A stretch of 64,000 nucleotides of DNA from an uncultured Pseudomonadales bacterium (GCA_958295875.1 OY282379.1:682001-746000); one strand, 5' to 3'. Counted from the stretch's first letter, positions 38,359 to 47,879 are shown. Program-made: numbers and translations. The notes: generated by a model from the letters alone, not told the origin.

Positions 38359-39660
38359 GTGCGTTGGGCTGCCGCCGTCATCGCCCTGTCGCCCTTGGTT
38401 GGCGCGGCTGCCGAGGCGCCCGGCGAGCGGATGCGTGGCTATCTTGAGCGCGCGGTGGCCTACATCGAAGCGCAGCGGCCGGAGCTCGCCCGCACCTATT
38501 TGGAGCCCGTGCTCATCAGCCCGTGGATCACCAGCGTCGAGCGCGCGCAGGCCTACTACTACCGCGGCTTCAGCTTCGACGAACAGGGCTTCCATGTCTC
38601 TGCGGCGCAGGACTACCTGCGGGCATTGGAGTTCAATCGCGCCCAGCCGGCCGCCATCGCCGCGCTCTCGCACCTTTACGCCCAAGGCCTAGGCCACGAG
38701 CGCAACGAGGCGCTCGCCTTCAACCTGGCGCAAGAGGCCGCCAACGCCGGCAACCACCATGCCCAGACCTACGTTGGCCAGACGCTGCTGGAGCAGGGCG
38801 ACGTGGCAGCGGCGCGGGAGTTGTTGGGCGCTGCCGCGCAGGGCGGCTATGTGCCCGCCCAACTCGCGCTAGCGCGTTCTTGGCGCCGGCCGTTGGCTGC
38901 CGAACCGAATGCTGAGACGGCGCGCCGCTGGCTCGTCACGGCGCACCGACAGGGCAGCGCCGAGGCCGGCATCGCGCTGGCGCACATGTACCGCGACGGC
39001 GAGTTCGGCGAGCCAGATGCCGCAGAGGCGGCGCGGCGCTTCGGCGAACTCGCAGCGTCGGGCCACCCCCACGCTCAAGCGGCCCTCGCCCACATGCTGC
39101 TCACCGGGGCTGGCGTCCCGCCCGACGCCGAGCGCGCCCACGCCCTGTATCTCGCCGCCGCCGACGCCGGCTTGCCGGCGGCCTTTCTCGGCCTCGGCCA
39201 CATGGCGGAAACGGCCGGTGACATGGCAGATGCGCAGCGCTGGTATCGACGTGGCGCCGAGCGCGACGACCCAGCCGCCCAATACCGCTTGGGCCGCTTG
39301 TTGGCCACGCCAAGCCACGGCGCTCACTTCGCCGCCGGGCTCGATTGGCTGGAACGGGCCGCCGGTGCGGGGCACGCAGGGGCGCAGAACCATGCCGCTT
39401 GGATTCTCGCCACCTCCCGTACGCCATCCCACCGAGACGGCGCCTTGGCCGTCCACCTCGCCGAACGCGCGGTGGCCGCCGAGCAAGACGCAGACACGCT
39501 GGACACCCTAGCCGCCGCCTACGCCGAACACGGCGACTTCGGCCGCGCCATCGAGACGCAGCAGGCGGCCCTCGAGCGCCTGTCCGACGGCGACGCGCGG
39601 CGCCAAGAGCTCGACATGCGCCTCGCGAGTTATCGGGCCGGGCAGCCTTGGCGGCAATGA
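38359..39660 (+). CDS. Exported Sel1/TPR-repeat protein
   Basis: About 433 residues. I chose GTG 38359 because it gives a short signal peptide (RWAAAVIALSPLVGAAAE) and avoids overlap with the tmRNA gene and its promoter; ATG 38209 or earlier starts would not. From about residue 25 the protein is a run of helical repeats, several of Sel1 type (for example AGIALAHMYRDGEFGEPDAA, then AQAALAHMLLTGAGVPPDAE and AQYRLGRLL). These form protein-binding solenoids. The partner is unknown. The 180 bases before the start are C-rich and hold no gene. Confidence 0.78.
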   Translation: MRWAAAVIALSPLVGAAAEAPGERMRGYLERAVAYIEAQRPELARTYLEPVLISPWITSVERAQAYYYRGFSFDEQGFHVSAAQDYLRALEFNRAQPAAIAALSHLYAQGLGHERNEALAFNLAQEAANAGNHHAQTYVGQTLLEQGDVAAARELLGAAAQGGYVPAQLALARSWRRPLAAEPNAETARRWLVTAHRQGSAEAGIALAHMYRDGEFGEPDAAEAARRFGELAASGHPHAQAALAHMLLTGAGVPPDAERAHALYLAAADAGLPAAFLGLGHMAETAGDMADAQRWYRRGAERDDPAAQYRLGRLLATPSHGAHFAAGLDWLERAAGAGHAGAQNHAAWILATSRTPSHRDGALAVHLAERAVAAEQDADTLDTLAAAYAEHGDFGRAIETQQAALERLSDGDARRQELDMRLASYRAGQPWRQ

Positions 39661-39881
39661 CCGAGACGCCTGGAAACGCTGCCGGCACACGATCCTTTCA
39701 ACTGCTCGCAATGGCGGCCTTGGGGCGCTTCTGGCAGAATGTGCCGTCTCGATTGCAGGCAAAATCCGTGGCTAGGCTCACCACTTCAATCCTTGGCCGG
39801 CAGCGCTCGGTAGCCGTCGGCCGCTCTCTCGTCGCTCGGCACCGGCATCGGTTCGGCACGGCCGGCGGTGCGCGCCTGTGA
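39657..39881 (+). CDS. Small ORF of unknown function
   Basis: 74 codons from ATG 39657, overlapping the upstream stop by ATGA and the next start by GTGA. The product is basic and has no motif I recognise. The coupling at both ends is the only evidence for translation. It may serve only to deliver ribosomes to the next gene, or be chance. Confidence 0.3.
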   Translation: MTETPGNAAGTRSFQLLAMAALGRFWQNVPSRLQAKSVARLTTSILGRQRSVAVGRSLVARHRHRFGTAGGARL

Positions 39882-40129
39882 GCGAAGCGCTGCGGCTCAA
39901 CCGCATCGTCCACGCCGTCTTCACAGCCCTCGCCGGGGACGAGCAGAGGTCGGTGGACGTGGGCGAACTCGCAGCCGCCCTGCGAGCGCGAGACCTGCCC
40001 ATGGGCGCTTGGCAGATACGCGGCGAACTCTCGGCATTGCGTGAGCGGGGGCTGGTGGAGCTGGACGACAGCACCGCACGCTGGCGGCCCGCCACCCGCG
40101 CTGGGCTGGATGCCCACGCCGCCGGCTGA
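39878..40129 (+). CDS. Small winged-helix-like protein
   Basis: 83 residues from GTG 39878. The pattern VGELAAALRARDLPMGAWQI, then RGELSALRERGLVELDDSTARWRPA, fits helix-turn-helix plus a beta wing. It could be a DNA- or protein-binding regulator. I know of no family. It lies 12 bases before xseB and may be cotranscribed with it and ispA. Confidence 0.5.
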   Translation: MSEALRLNRIVHAVFTALAGDEQRSVDVGELAAALRARDLPMGAWQIRGELSALRERGLVELDDSTARWRPATRAGLDAHAAG

Positions 40130-40141
40130 CGTGAGCGCTGC

Positions 40142-40387
40142 ATGAGCGAGCCAGCCGAACCATTGGACTTCGAGGCGGCACTATCCGAGCTCGAAGCGCT
40201 CGTGCAAAGCATGGAGACTGGTTCGCTCAGCCTTGAGGATTCGCTGCGCGCCTTCGAACGCGGGGTGCAACTCACACGGCAGTGCCAAACCGCCCTGCAG
40301 CAAGCCGAGTTGCGCGTCAAGGCGCTGTCGCGGGACGGCTCGGAGAGCGACCTGCCGCCCAGCGGCGAGGGCGGGGATGCGCACTGA
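40142..40387 (+). CDS. xseB: Exodeoxyribonuclease VII small subunit
   Basis: 81 residues, the normal size. The two-helix hairpin ([40 protein letters not shown]) is the conserved XseB fold, several copies of which bind each XseA nuclease subunit. Immediately upstream of ispA with an overlap, the gene order seen in many proteobacteria. Confidence 0.9.
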   Translation: MSEPAEPLDFEAALSELEALVQSMETGSLSLEDSLRAFERGVQLTRQCQTALQQAELRVKALSRDGSESDLPPSGEGGDAH

Positions 40388-41264
40388 CCCAAGCGATGGC
40401 TACCTACCGGCAATCGAAGCCGCGCTGCGTAACGCACTCCCCGTAGGAGACGACCCCGCCCATCAACTCAACGCAGCGCTGCGCTACGCCGCCCTGTCTG
40501 GCGGCAAGCGCCTGCGGCCCGCCATCGTGTGCGCCACCAGCGCCTCCCTCGGCGGCACCATCGAAGACGCCCTGCCCGCCGCGGTCGCCATCGAATTGAT
40601 GCATGCCTACTCGCTGGTCCACGACGACCTGCCGGCGATGGACGATGACGACCTGCGGCGCGGGCAGCCCTCCTGCCACATCGCCTTCGACGAAGCCACG
40701 GCGATCCTCGTGGGGGACTCCCTGCAGGCGCTCGCGTTCGAGACGTTGGCCGCCGCCACGGACATCGCCGCGGCGACGCGGGTGCGCATGGTGCGGCTCC
40801 TCGCCGAAGCGGCCGGTTGGCGCGGCATGGCCGGCGGCCAAGCGTTCGACATGGCCGCCACCGCGGCGCCGGCCCTGCCACTGGAGGCGCTGCGACGCCT
40901 GCACGCCGCCAAGACCGGCGCCCTGTTCCGCGCCGCGGTGCAATTCGGGGCGCTCTGCGCCGCGCCAAACATCGACGCCGCCCGCTTCCACGCGCTGACA
41001 TGCTTCGGCGAGACCCTTGGCACGGCGTTTCAGATCACCGACGACGTGCTCGACGCAACCCAATCCACCGCGGCGCTCGGCAAGCGCGCCGGCGCGGACA
41101 TGGCCAAGGGCAAGAACACCTATCCCGCGTTGCTCGGTGTGGCAGCGTCTCGCGCCCTTGCCGCCAAGACCCTCGCCGAAGCCCTGCGCATCCTGCAAGA
41201 CATCGGCTGCGCCGACAGCCCGCTCGGAGAGCTCGCCCAAGGCACGGTGCATCGCGCCAGCTAG
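40377..41264 (+). CDS. ispA: Farnesyl diphosphate synthase (polyprenyl synthetase)
   Basis: 295 residues from ATG 40377, overlapping xseB. It condenses isopentenyl with dimethylallyl and geranyl diphosphate. The first aspartate-rich motif is [16 protein letters not shown] and the second is [15 protein letters not shown] and the K-T-G-A-L-F segment are also present. In many relatives dxs follows ispA; here the next gene runs the other way and dxs is absent. Confidence 0.92.
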   Translation: MRTDPSDGYLPAIEAALRNALPVGDDPAHQLNAALRYAALSGGKRLRPAIVCATSASLGGTIEDALPAAVAIELMHAYSLVHDDLPAMDDDDLRRGQPSCHIAFDEATAILVGDSLQALAFETLAAATDIAAATRVRMVRLLAEAAGWRGMAGGQAFDMAATAAPALPLEALRRLHAAKTGALFRAAVQFGALCAAPNIDAARFHALTCFGETLGTAFQITDDVLDATQSTAALGKRAGADMAKGKNTYPALLGVAASRALAAKTLAEALRILQDIGCADSPLGELAQGTVHRAS

Positions 41265-41345
41265 ATGCGCCGGGCTTGGCCGGCCGTCAACGAACGCCGC
41301 ACGCTCGGAGAGGGCGGCGCCAGAAGGAGCACGCTGGGCGCCGAA

Positions 41346-43100
41346 TCAGTCCGTCTGGCCGCGGCGGGTGCGCGTCGCCGGGTCTGCATGCACCTGCACG
41401 ATGAGGATGTCAGTGTTGTGGTACTGCTGATGGCGCACCGAAGTGGCGTAGTGCCGCAGCAGGCGCAGGGACAGTTCGCGTTCCACATCCATATCCCCCG
41501 GCTGGTCCGAGAGCAGAAAGATGAGGTCCTGCAAGTTGTCTTCCCCAGCGGAAGCGACGAATTCCAACTCAGCCTCCTGATGGTCGCCACGCACCGTCAC
41601 CAATAGCCGCCGGGATGCCAGCGCTTCGGCGTCCGCTTCGCTCCAAGCGCCCATGATGCTCAGAAAGGCTTCCTCTCCGGCGGCGCCAAGGCGCTCGGCC
41701 CCGGCCTCGGACCAGCGACGCGCCGCGGCGAACCGGCGCAGCAGCGCGTCGATCTCCCCTTGCGAGCCGGCGCCCAACACCGTCTCTAGGCGCTGTCGGC
41801 GGCCCTCCAAGAGATGCAGCAGCCCGCTGAGCGCGATGGCCGTGAGCCCGCCGCTCGTCAAGCCACTGGCGAACAAGCCGGCCCACCACCCATCCAGTTG
41901 GTCCGCGAAGATTTTGCCATCCTCGAATCCCACGCCCACCCAGAACGACAAACCGACGATCAGCGCCTTGCGGTAGTCCAAACCCTCCTGCACCACCATG
42001 CGCATGCCGAGCACGAACAGCATCGCCGCGAGCACCATCATGTAGGCCGCGGCAACCGGGCCAGGTATCGCCAGCACCACCGCGGCCGCTTTCGGCAAGA
42101 ACGCCACGGCCATCAAGAAGACGGCGATCCAGACGCCGACGCGACGGGAAGCCACGCCGGTCAACTCGATCATGGCAATGCTCGATGAGTAGATGGTGTT
42201 CGGCATGGTGCCGCCAAGGCCGCCGAGGAGATTGCCGATGCCGGTGGCCGTCACGCCGCCCTGCACCTCGCGGAAATCGGTGGCGCGGGGGCGACGCCAC
42301 GCAAGGCTCTGCACGGCGGTGGTTTCGCCAACCGTCTTGCCGGTCTCGATGACCGTCAAAAAGAGGAAGGCTGGCAACAGCGACCAAAACGTCGCATCGA
42401 AGCTCAGGTCGAGCCCTGGCCAGCCGCCGCTCGGCACGCCCACCCAATCGGCGGCGATGATTCCCGACACGTCGTAGAGGCCGAAGAAAGACGCGGCGCC
42501 GCAGCCTGCCACGAGGCCGATGGCGAGCACCCACTGGCGCAGCGCGGCGGACGCGAACAAGCCGAGCAACACGATGACCACCACCGTGACGGCAGCGCTC
42601 ACCGGCGCCGCGGCCGGGGCTGCGGCCTCTGGAACGTGCTTGAGATGCTCAAACAGAATGGACGCGACGGAAGCGGCGATGAGCATGACGACCGTGCCGG
42701 CCACTGTCGGCGTGATGATGCGTCGCAACCACGCGAGCCGCGCCGAAAGGCCGAACTGAAACACGGACGAGACGCAGATGAGGGTTGCCATCAGGGCCGC
42801 GCCGCCGGCTTCCAAGGCGCTGACGCAAACCGCTAGGAAGGCCCAGGACGAGCCGATCAGCAGGGGATAGCCGGCGCCCATGCGCCAAAACCGCGCCGCT
42901 TGCAGCAGGGACGACACACCCGTGACGAGGAGCGTTGCGAAGACGATCCAAGTGAGGTGCGCGTCGCCGGTGGCGCCCGCCGCACGCACCAAGATGACGG
43001 GCGTGATGACGATCGCCGCGAGGTAGAGCGCCGTGTACTGCAAGCCGAGGCCAACGGCCACCGCTGCCGGTGGGGTCTCGTGGGGTTCGTGCCGGATCAT
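41346..43100 (-). CDS. NCS2-family nucleobase:cation symporter with extra C-terminal domain
   Basis: 584 residues. Residues about 10-445 form a twelve-plus-segment NCS2 permease: the family motif is visible in FLTVIETGKTVGETTAVQ and NLLGGLGGTMPNTIYSSSIAMIELTGVASRRVG. The substrate would be uracil, xanthine or another nucleobase. Beyond the membrane part there are about 135 soluble residues. They contain GAAGEEAFLSIMGAWSEADA, a hydrophilic strand pair, then ELSLRLLRHYATSVRHQQYH. This tail resembles a GHKL ATPase fold with degraded motifs (see findings). Ordinary NCS2 proteins lack it. Confidence 0.85.
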   Translation of the reverse strand: MIRHEPHETPPAAVAVGLGLQYTALYLAAIVITPVILVRAAGATGDAHLTWIVFATLLVTGVSSLLQAARFWRMGAGYPLLIGSSWAFLAVCVSALEAGGAALMATLICVSSVFQFGLSARLAWLRRIITPTVAGTVVMLIAASVASILFEHLKHVPEAAAPAAAPVSAAVTVVVIVLLGLFASAALRQWVLAIGLVAGCGAASFFGLYDVSGIIAADWVGVPSGGWPGLDLSFDATFWSLLPAFLFLTVIETGKTVGETTAVQSLAWRRPRATDFREVQGGVTATGIGNLLGGLGGTMPNTIYSSSIAMIELTGVASRRVGVWIAVFLMAVAFLPKAAAVVLAIPGPVAAAYMMVLAAMLFVLGMRMVVQEGLDYRKALIVGLSFWVGVGFEDGKIFADQLDGWWAGLFASGLTSGGLTAIALSGLLHLLEGRRQRLETVLGAGSQGEIDALLRRFAAARRWSEAGAERLGAAGEEAFLSIMGAWSEADAEALASRRLLVTVRGDHQEAELEFVASAGEDNLQDLIFLLSDQPGDMDVERELSLRLLRHYATSVRHQQYHNTDILIVQVHADPATRTRRGQTD

Positions 43101-43127
43101 CGAGTTGGGGGCTCTTGAGCGGCGGCG

Positions 43128-44600
43128 CTATGCCAACGCTTGACGCACGGCGGCGCGCCAGCCCGCCAGCCAAGCGGCGCGCTCATCGGGGCGCACCTCC
43201 GGCGTGAAGCGGCGCTCGGCATCGAATGTACCCACCGCGGCGGGCAAATCCGGCGCGAGGCCAGCGCCTACGGACGCCAGCGCCGCGGCGCCGAAAGCCG
43301 TGGTTTCCGCGAGCCGGGCACGTTCCACCTTGGCATCCACCGCATCGGCCAAGAACTGGCAGAACCAATCGTTGGCCGCCATGCCGCCGTCGATACGCAA
43401 GGCGGCCACATCCACACCATCGGCGGCGATGGCAGCTAGCAAGTCTGCCGTTTGGAAGGCGATGCTCTTGAGGGCTGCGGTAACCACTTGGTCGCGCCCG
43501 TCGTCCAGCGTCAACCCGGTGATGACGCCCCGCGCCTCCGGGCGCCAATGCGGCGCGCCGAGGCCGGTGAACGCCGGCACCACATGCACGCCCCGCGTGT
43601 CGCCGCCGATGCGGCGCGCGATGGCTTCCGTCTGCGCCGCCGAATCGATGAAGCCCATGCGGTCGCGCAGCCACTTCACCGCCGCGCCGGCGACGAAGAT
43701 GCTGCCTTCGAGGGCGAACGTGGATTGGCCGCCGACGCGATAGCCCACGGTGGCGAGGAGACGCGCCTTGGACAACACCTTCTCTGCACCCGTATTGGCC
43801 ATCACGAAGCATCCTGTGCCGTAGGTGCTCTTCGTCATGCCAACATCGAAGCAGGCTTGGCCGATGAGCGCCGCTTGCTGATCGCCGGCCACGCCGAGAA
43901 TGGGGATTTCCGCGCCGAGCCATTGCGCGGCGCAAGTGCCGAAATCATCCACAGACTCCTTCACTTCGGGCAGCACGGCCACGGGCACATCGAAGTAATC
44001 CAGCAGCGTGTCGCTCCAAGCGTGGCCGGCGATGTCGTAGAGCTGGGTGCGCGATGCGTTGGTGGCGTCTGTGCAGTGCCGTTTGCCGCCGGTGAGGCGC
44101 CAGATGAGAAAGGCATCGACGGTGCCAAAGCGCAGCCGGCCAGCCTCGGCGCGGCGCCGCAGATCCCCTTGTTCGAGCAGCCAAGCGAGCTTCGTGCTGG
44201 AGAAGTAAGGGTCGACGAGCAAGCCCGTGGCCTCGCGGATGCCATCCTCCACGCCTTCCCGCACCATGGCGGCGCAGCGCACGGCGGTGCGGCGGTCTTG
44301 CCAGCCGATGGCCGGATGGACGGCGGTGCCGGTCTCGGCATCCCACAACACGGTGGTTTCGCGCTGGTTGGCGATGCCGATGGCGGCCACATCCCGCGCT
44401 TCAATTCCCGCCGCGGCCAAGGCATCTTGGGCGGCGCCCAACGCCGTGCGCCAGAGCGCCTCCGGATCCTGTTCCACATGGCCATCCGCCGGGAAGGACT
44501 GATCGAACGCGCGCTGCCCCACGCCGACCACGCGCCCATCCTTGAAGACGAGGGCGCGGGAGCTCGATGTGCCTTGATCCAAGGCGAGAATATGCGGCAT
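43128..44600 (-). CDS. glpK: Glycerol kinase
   Basis: 490 residues from ATG 44600, with a very strong ribosome site (AAGGAGG). It phosphorylates glycerol to glycerol-3-phosphate. FGGY-kinase features are visible: LALDQGTSSSRALVF (phosphate motif), the substrate Arg/Glu segment NQRETTVLWD, and STYGTGCFVMANTG, then TALKSIAFQTADLLAAI and RIDGGMAANDWFCQFLAD. No glpF or glpD adjoin it. Confidence 0.93.
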   Translation of the reverse strand: MPHILALDQGTSSSRALVFKDGRVVGVGQRAFDQSFPADGHVEQDPEALWRTALGAAQDALAAAGIEARDVAAIGIANQRETTVLWDAETGTAVHPAIGWQDRRTAVRCAAMVREGVEDGIREATGLLVDPYFSSTKLAWLLEQGDLRRRAEAGRLRFGTVDAFLIWRLTGGKRHCTDATNASRTQLYDIAGHAWSDTLLDYFDVPVAVLPEVKESVDDFGTCAAQWLGAEIPILGVAGDQQAALIGQACFDVGMTKSTYGTGCFVMANTGAEKVLSKARLLATVGYRVGGQSTFALEGSIFVAGAAVKWLRDRMGFIDSAAQTEAIARRIGGDTRGVHVVPAFTGLGAPHWRPEARGVITGLTLDDGRDQVVTAALKSIAFQTADLLAAIAADGVDVAALRIDGGMAANDWFCQFLADAVDAKVERARLAETTAFGAAALASVGAGLAPDLPAAVGTFDAERRFTPEVRPDERAAWLAGWRAAVRQALA

Positions 44601-44691
44601 GGAACCTCCTTTTTCGCGGCCAGTTTCGTTCCCAGCCCGGCCAATTTCCTGCAGGGCTTTGGGCACCGCCTGTTGACAGGCCGCTGACAGC

Positions 44692-44700
44692 TTCTCCACA
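44692..44700 (+). promoter_or_regulatory. DnaA-box-like nonamer upstream of nrdAB
   Basis: TTCTCCACA differs from the DnaA consensus TTATCCACA at one base. DnaA is known to regulate nrdAB in E. coli. A single box is weak evidence on its own. Confidence 0.3.
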
Positions 44701-44757
44701 ACTGCTAGCCTCTGCAAGCAGTTTTACCCCCATATGTTGGGAGGTTCTTCGAAAAAG

Positions 44758-44779
44758 TTGTTAACAAAATTGTTGACAA
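44758..44779 (+). promoter_or_regulatory. Tandem TTGTT(A/G)ACAA elements at the nrdA promoter
   Basis: TTGTTAACAA (44758-44767) is a perfect palindrome and TTGTTGACAA (44770-44779) repeats it with one change. The copies are 12 bases apart, and the second contains the -35 box, a good position for a repressor or replication-linked regulator. A weaker palindrome, CCCCCATATGTTGGG, lies about 30 bases upstream and could be an NrdR-type site. Confidence 0.45.
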
Positions 44780-44801
44780 ATCTTTCAATCGTTTGCATAT
44801 T
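44773..44801 (+). promoter_or_regulatory. Predicted sigma-70 promoter of nrdAB
   Basis: TTGACA at 44773-44778, 17 bases, then CATATT at 44796-44801. The -35 is a perfect match and the spacer is ideal. It lies in the only clearly AT-rich stretch of this region. The untranslated leader would be about 170 bases and includes a G-rich tract (44815-44825). Confidence 0.65.
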
Positions 44802-44975
44802 CGCCCTCGTCACTTGGGGAGGGGGACAGGGTGTTCGACCATTTCGACCACAGGAGGGCCTCTCTACGATCAATCTATTGTGACCGCACCGTTGCCCCTT
44901 AGGCTAAGCATCGCGGGAATAGGGATTTTCTCGAACGGCATCGCTCGACGGTCGCAGGCCAACTGAGGAAACCCG

Positions 44976-47879
44976 TTGAATCGCTTGTCGCAACCCGACG
45001 CCGCCGCCAACGGCGAGCACCACTCGGCATCGGCCGCTGGGCCGTCCCCCATCACACCTTCCATCGCCGCCACCGCACCCGGCCAACTGCGCGTCATCAA
45101 GCGCAACGGCGCCGTGGTGCCCTACACGGACGAGAAAATCGAGATCGCCATGACCAAGGCGTTCATCGCCGTCGAGGGCAACGTGGCGGCCGCGTCCTCG
45201 CGCATCCGCGAGCGCGTCGCCAAGTTGACGGCGGTGGTCACGGGGGTGTTCCAGCGCCGCTTTCCGTCCGGCGGCACCATCCACATCGAGGACATCCAAG
45301 ATCAGGTGGAGCTTGCCCTCATGCGCGGCGGCGAGCACCGGGTGGCGCGGGATTATGTGTTGTACCGCGAGGAACACGCCCGCCTCCGCGAGCAGCGCGC
45401 CCAAGCCGAGCGCGACGAGGCAGCGCCCCCGGCGGCCACATTGCACTGCGTGGATGCGAACGGCGAGCGCCGGCCACTGGACATGGCGCGCATCCAGCGC
45501 GTGGTGGGCGAAGCCTGCCTTGGCCTCGACGGCGTGGACGGCGAGCGTGTCATCAAAAAAGCCGTCGCCGACATGTACGACGGCATCTCCCCCGACGCGG
45601 TGGCGACGGCCTTGGTGATGGCTGCGCGCACGTTGGTGGAGGAAGAGCCGAACTACACCTACGCCACGGCCGGCCTGCTGCTCGACCAGCTGCGCGAGGA
45701 GGCATTGGCCTTCCTCGACCTCCGCGTCCACGGCGCCGAAGACCACCGCGCCACCCACGCCGAAATGGCTGAACTCTACGGCGAGGCGTTGCGCGCCTTC
45801 GTGCAGCGGGGCGTGGACCTCGGCTTGGTGGCGCCGGAGCTCACCCGCTTTGATCTCGACGCGCTGGGCGCGGCGCTGCAGCCCGATCGGGACCGGCAGT
45901 TCACCTATCTCGGCCTGCAAACGCTTTACGACCGTTACTTCATCCATTCCAACGACGTGCGCTTCGAACTCCCACAAGTGTTCTTCATGCGCGTGGCGAT
46001 GGGCTTGGCGCTGCAGGAAGACGAGCCGGAACAGCGCGCCATCGAGTTTTATGACCTGCTTTCGTCGTTCGACTACATGAGCTCGACGCCAACATTGTTC
46101 AACGCCGGCACGTTGCGGCCGCAGTTGTCTTCTTGCTTCCTCACCACCGTTTCCGATGATCTCGAAGGCATCTACGGCGCCATCCGCGACAATGCCCTGC
46201 TCTCCAAGTGGGCCGGCGGCCTCGGCAACGACTGGACGCCCATTCGCGCCCTCGGCTCATACATCCGGGGCACGAACGGCAAATCTCAAGGCGTGGTGCC
46301 GTTCCTCAAGGTGGTCAACGACACCGCGGTGGCGGTGAACCAAGGCGGCAAGCGCAAGGGCGCCGTGTGTTCCTATTTGGAAACGTGGCATCTCGACATC
46401 GAGGAGTTTTTGGAGCTGCGCAAGAACACTGGGGACGACCGGCGCCGCACGCACGACATGAACACGGCCAACTGGGTGCCGGATTTGTTCATGAAGCGCG
46501 TGTTCGAAGATGGCGAGTGGACGCTCTTTTCCCCGAACGAAGTGCCAGACCTGCACGATTTGTACGGGCGCGCCTTCGAGCAGCGCTACGAAACCTATGA
46601 AGCGCAGACCAAGAGCGGCGAGATCACGCTGTTCAAGCGCGTTCAAGCGCAGGCGCTGTGGCGCAAGATGCTCTCGATGCTCTTCGAGACGGGGCATCCA
46701 TGGGTGACGTTCAAGGATAGCTGCAACCTGCGCTCGCCCCAGCAGCATGTGGGCGTTGTGCATTCATCCAATCTCTGCACGGAGATCACGCTGAACACGT
46801 CCAAGGACGAAATCGCCGTGTGCAACTTGGGCTCCATCAACCTCGCCCAGCACATCCGCAATGGCGGGCTGGACGGCAAGAAGCTCAAGCGCACCGTGCG
46901 CACCGCGGTGCGGATGTTGGATAACGTCATCGACATCAACTACTACTCCGTGCCGCAGGCACATGCCTCGAACATGCGCCACCGGCCCATCGGTTTGGGC
47001 CTGATGGGCTTCCAAGACGCCCTGTATGAGCTGCGCGTTCCCTACGGCTCGGCGGCGGCTGTTGAGTTTGCAGACCGCTCCATGGAAGCCATCTCGTACC
47101 ACGCCATCGACGCTTCCTGCCGCCTCGCCAAGGAACGCGGCAGCTATGCGAGCTTCGAGGGTTCTCTGTGGAGCCAAGGCACGCTGCCCATCGATTCCTT
47201 GAAACGGTTGCGGGATGAGCGCTGGGATGGCTACTTGGAGGCGGACTTCTCCACCACCATGAACTGGGATCGCCTGCGCGACCGCGTGCGCATGAACGGC
47301 ATGCGCAACTCCAACGTCATGGCCATCGCGCCCACCGCGACCATCGCCAACATCACCGGCGTCTCGCAGTCCATCGAGCCGACGTTTCAGAACTTGTTCG
47401 TGAAATCGAGCCTGTCGGGCGAGTTCACCGTCGCCAACCCATACCTCGTGCATGACCTCAAGCGCCTTGGCTTGTGGGACAACGTGATGGTGAACGACCT
47501 CAAGTACTACGACGGCAGCGTGCGCCGGATCGACCGCGTGCCGGACGACTTGAAGGCGCTGTACGCCACTGCGTTCGAGGTGGAGCCGCGCTGGCTCGTG
47601 GACGCCGCCAGCCGCCGCCAGAAATGGCTGGACCAAGCGCAGTCCCTCAACCTCTACATCGCCGAAGCATCCGGCAAGAAGCTCGACGTGATGTACCGCA
47701 TGGCGTGGGTGAGAGGGCTGAAGACCACCTATTACCTGCGCGCCCTCGGCGCCACCGCGACGGAGAAATCCACCTTGGAGGGCGGCGTCCTCAACGCCGT
47801 CGAAGCGATGGGCCGCGGCGACGCCTCGGCGGCGCTTGCCTGCATCATCGACGATCCGGATTGCGAGGCTTGCCAGTGA
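44976..47879 (+). CDS. nrdA: Ribonucleoside-diphosphate reductase, alpha (large) subunit
   Basis: 967 residues from TTG 44976, which GAGGAAA precedes; there is no ATG or GTG near. It reduces ribonucleotides to deoxyribonucleotides (class I). The N-terminus carries two ATP-cone domains in series (about 37-130 and 148-235), which accounts for the length over the E. coli protein (761). Catalytic-barrel landmarks: LSSCFLTTVSDDLEGIY (active cysteine region), NLCTEITLNTSKDEIAVCNLGSI, and PTATIANITGVSQSIEP. The C-terminal redox pair is CEACQ. Confidence 0.94.
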   Translation: MNRLSQPDAAANGEHHSASAAGPSPITPSIAATAPGQLRVIKRNGAVVPYTDEKIEIAMTKAFIAVEGNVAAASSRIRERVAKLTAVVTGVFQRRFPSGGTIHIEDIQDQVELALMRGGEHRVARDYVLYREEHARLREQRAQAERDEAAPPAATLHCVDANGERRPLDMARIQRVVGEACLGLDGVDGERVIKKAVADMYDGISPDAVATALVMAARTLVEEEPNYTYATAGLLLDQLREEALAFLDLRVHGAEDHRATHAEMAELYGEALRAFVQRGVDLGLVAPELTRFDLDALGAALQPDRDRQFTYLGLQTLYDRYFIHSNDVRFELPQVFFMRVAMGLALQEDEPEQRAIEFYDLLSSFDYMSSTPTLFNAGTLRPQLSSCFLTTVSDDLEGIYGAIRDNALLSKWAGGLGNDWTPIRALGSYIRGTNGKSQGVVPFLKVVNDTAVAVNQGGKRKGAVCSYLETWHLDIEEFLELRKNTGDDRRRTHDMNTANWVPDLFMKRVFEDGEWTLFSPNEVPDLHDLYGRAFEQRYETYEAQTKSGEITLFKRVQAQALWRKMLSMLFETGHPWVTFKDSCNLRSPQQHVGVVHSSNLCTEITLNTSKDEIAVCNLGSINLAQHIRNGGLDGKKLKRTVRTAVRMLDNVIDINYYSVPQAHASNMRHRPIGLGLMGFQDALYELRVPYGSAAAVEFADRSMEAISYHAIDASCRLAKERGSYASFEGSLWSQGTLPIDSLKRLRDERWDGYLEADFSTTMNWDRLRDRVRMNGMRNSNVMAIAPTATIANITGVSQSIEPTFQNLFVKSSLSGEFTVANPYLVHDLKRLGLWDNVMVNDLKYYDGSVRRIDRVPDDLKALYATAFEVEPRWLVDAASRRQKWLDQAQSLNLYIAEASGKKLDVMYRMAWVRGLKTTYYLRALGATATEKSTLEGGVLNAVEAMGRGDASAALACIIDDPDCEACQ

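Larger units (their letters stand above)
44601..44975. other. Intergenic regulatory region between glpK and nrdA
   Basis: No gene is visible in these 375 bases. It holds the divergent upstream region of glpK, a DnaA-like box, the tandem repeats, the nrdA promoter and a long leader ending in the GAGGAAA ribosome site. Confidence 0.7.

Noticed and set aside
39778..40437. 219-codon minus-strand frame over xseB
   Set aside because: Antisense to xseB and its upstream ORF; Ser/Arg-rich without motif.
44641..44800. Possible replication origin (DnaA-like box in AT-rich DNA)
   Set aside because: Only one weak box, and no dnaA, gidA or parAB nearby; better explained as the nrdA control region.
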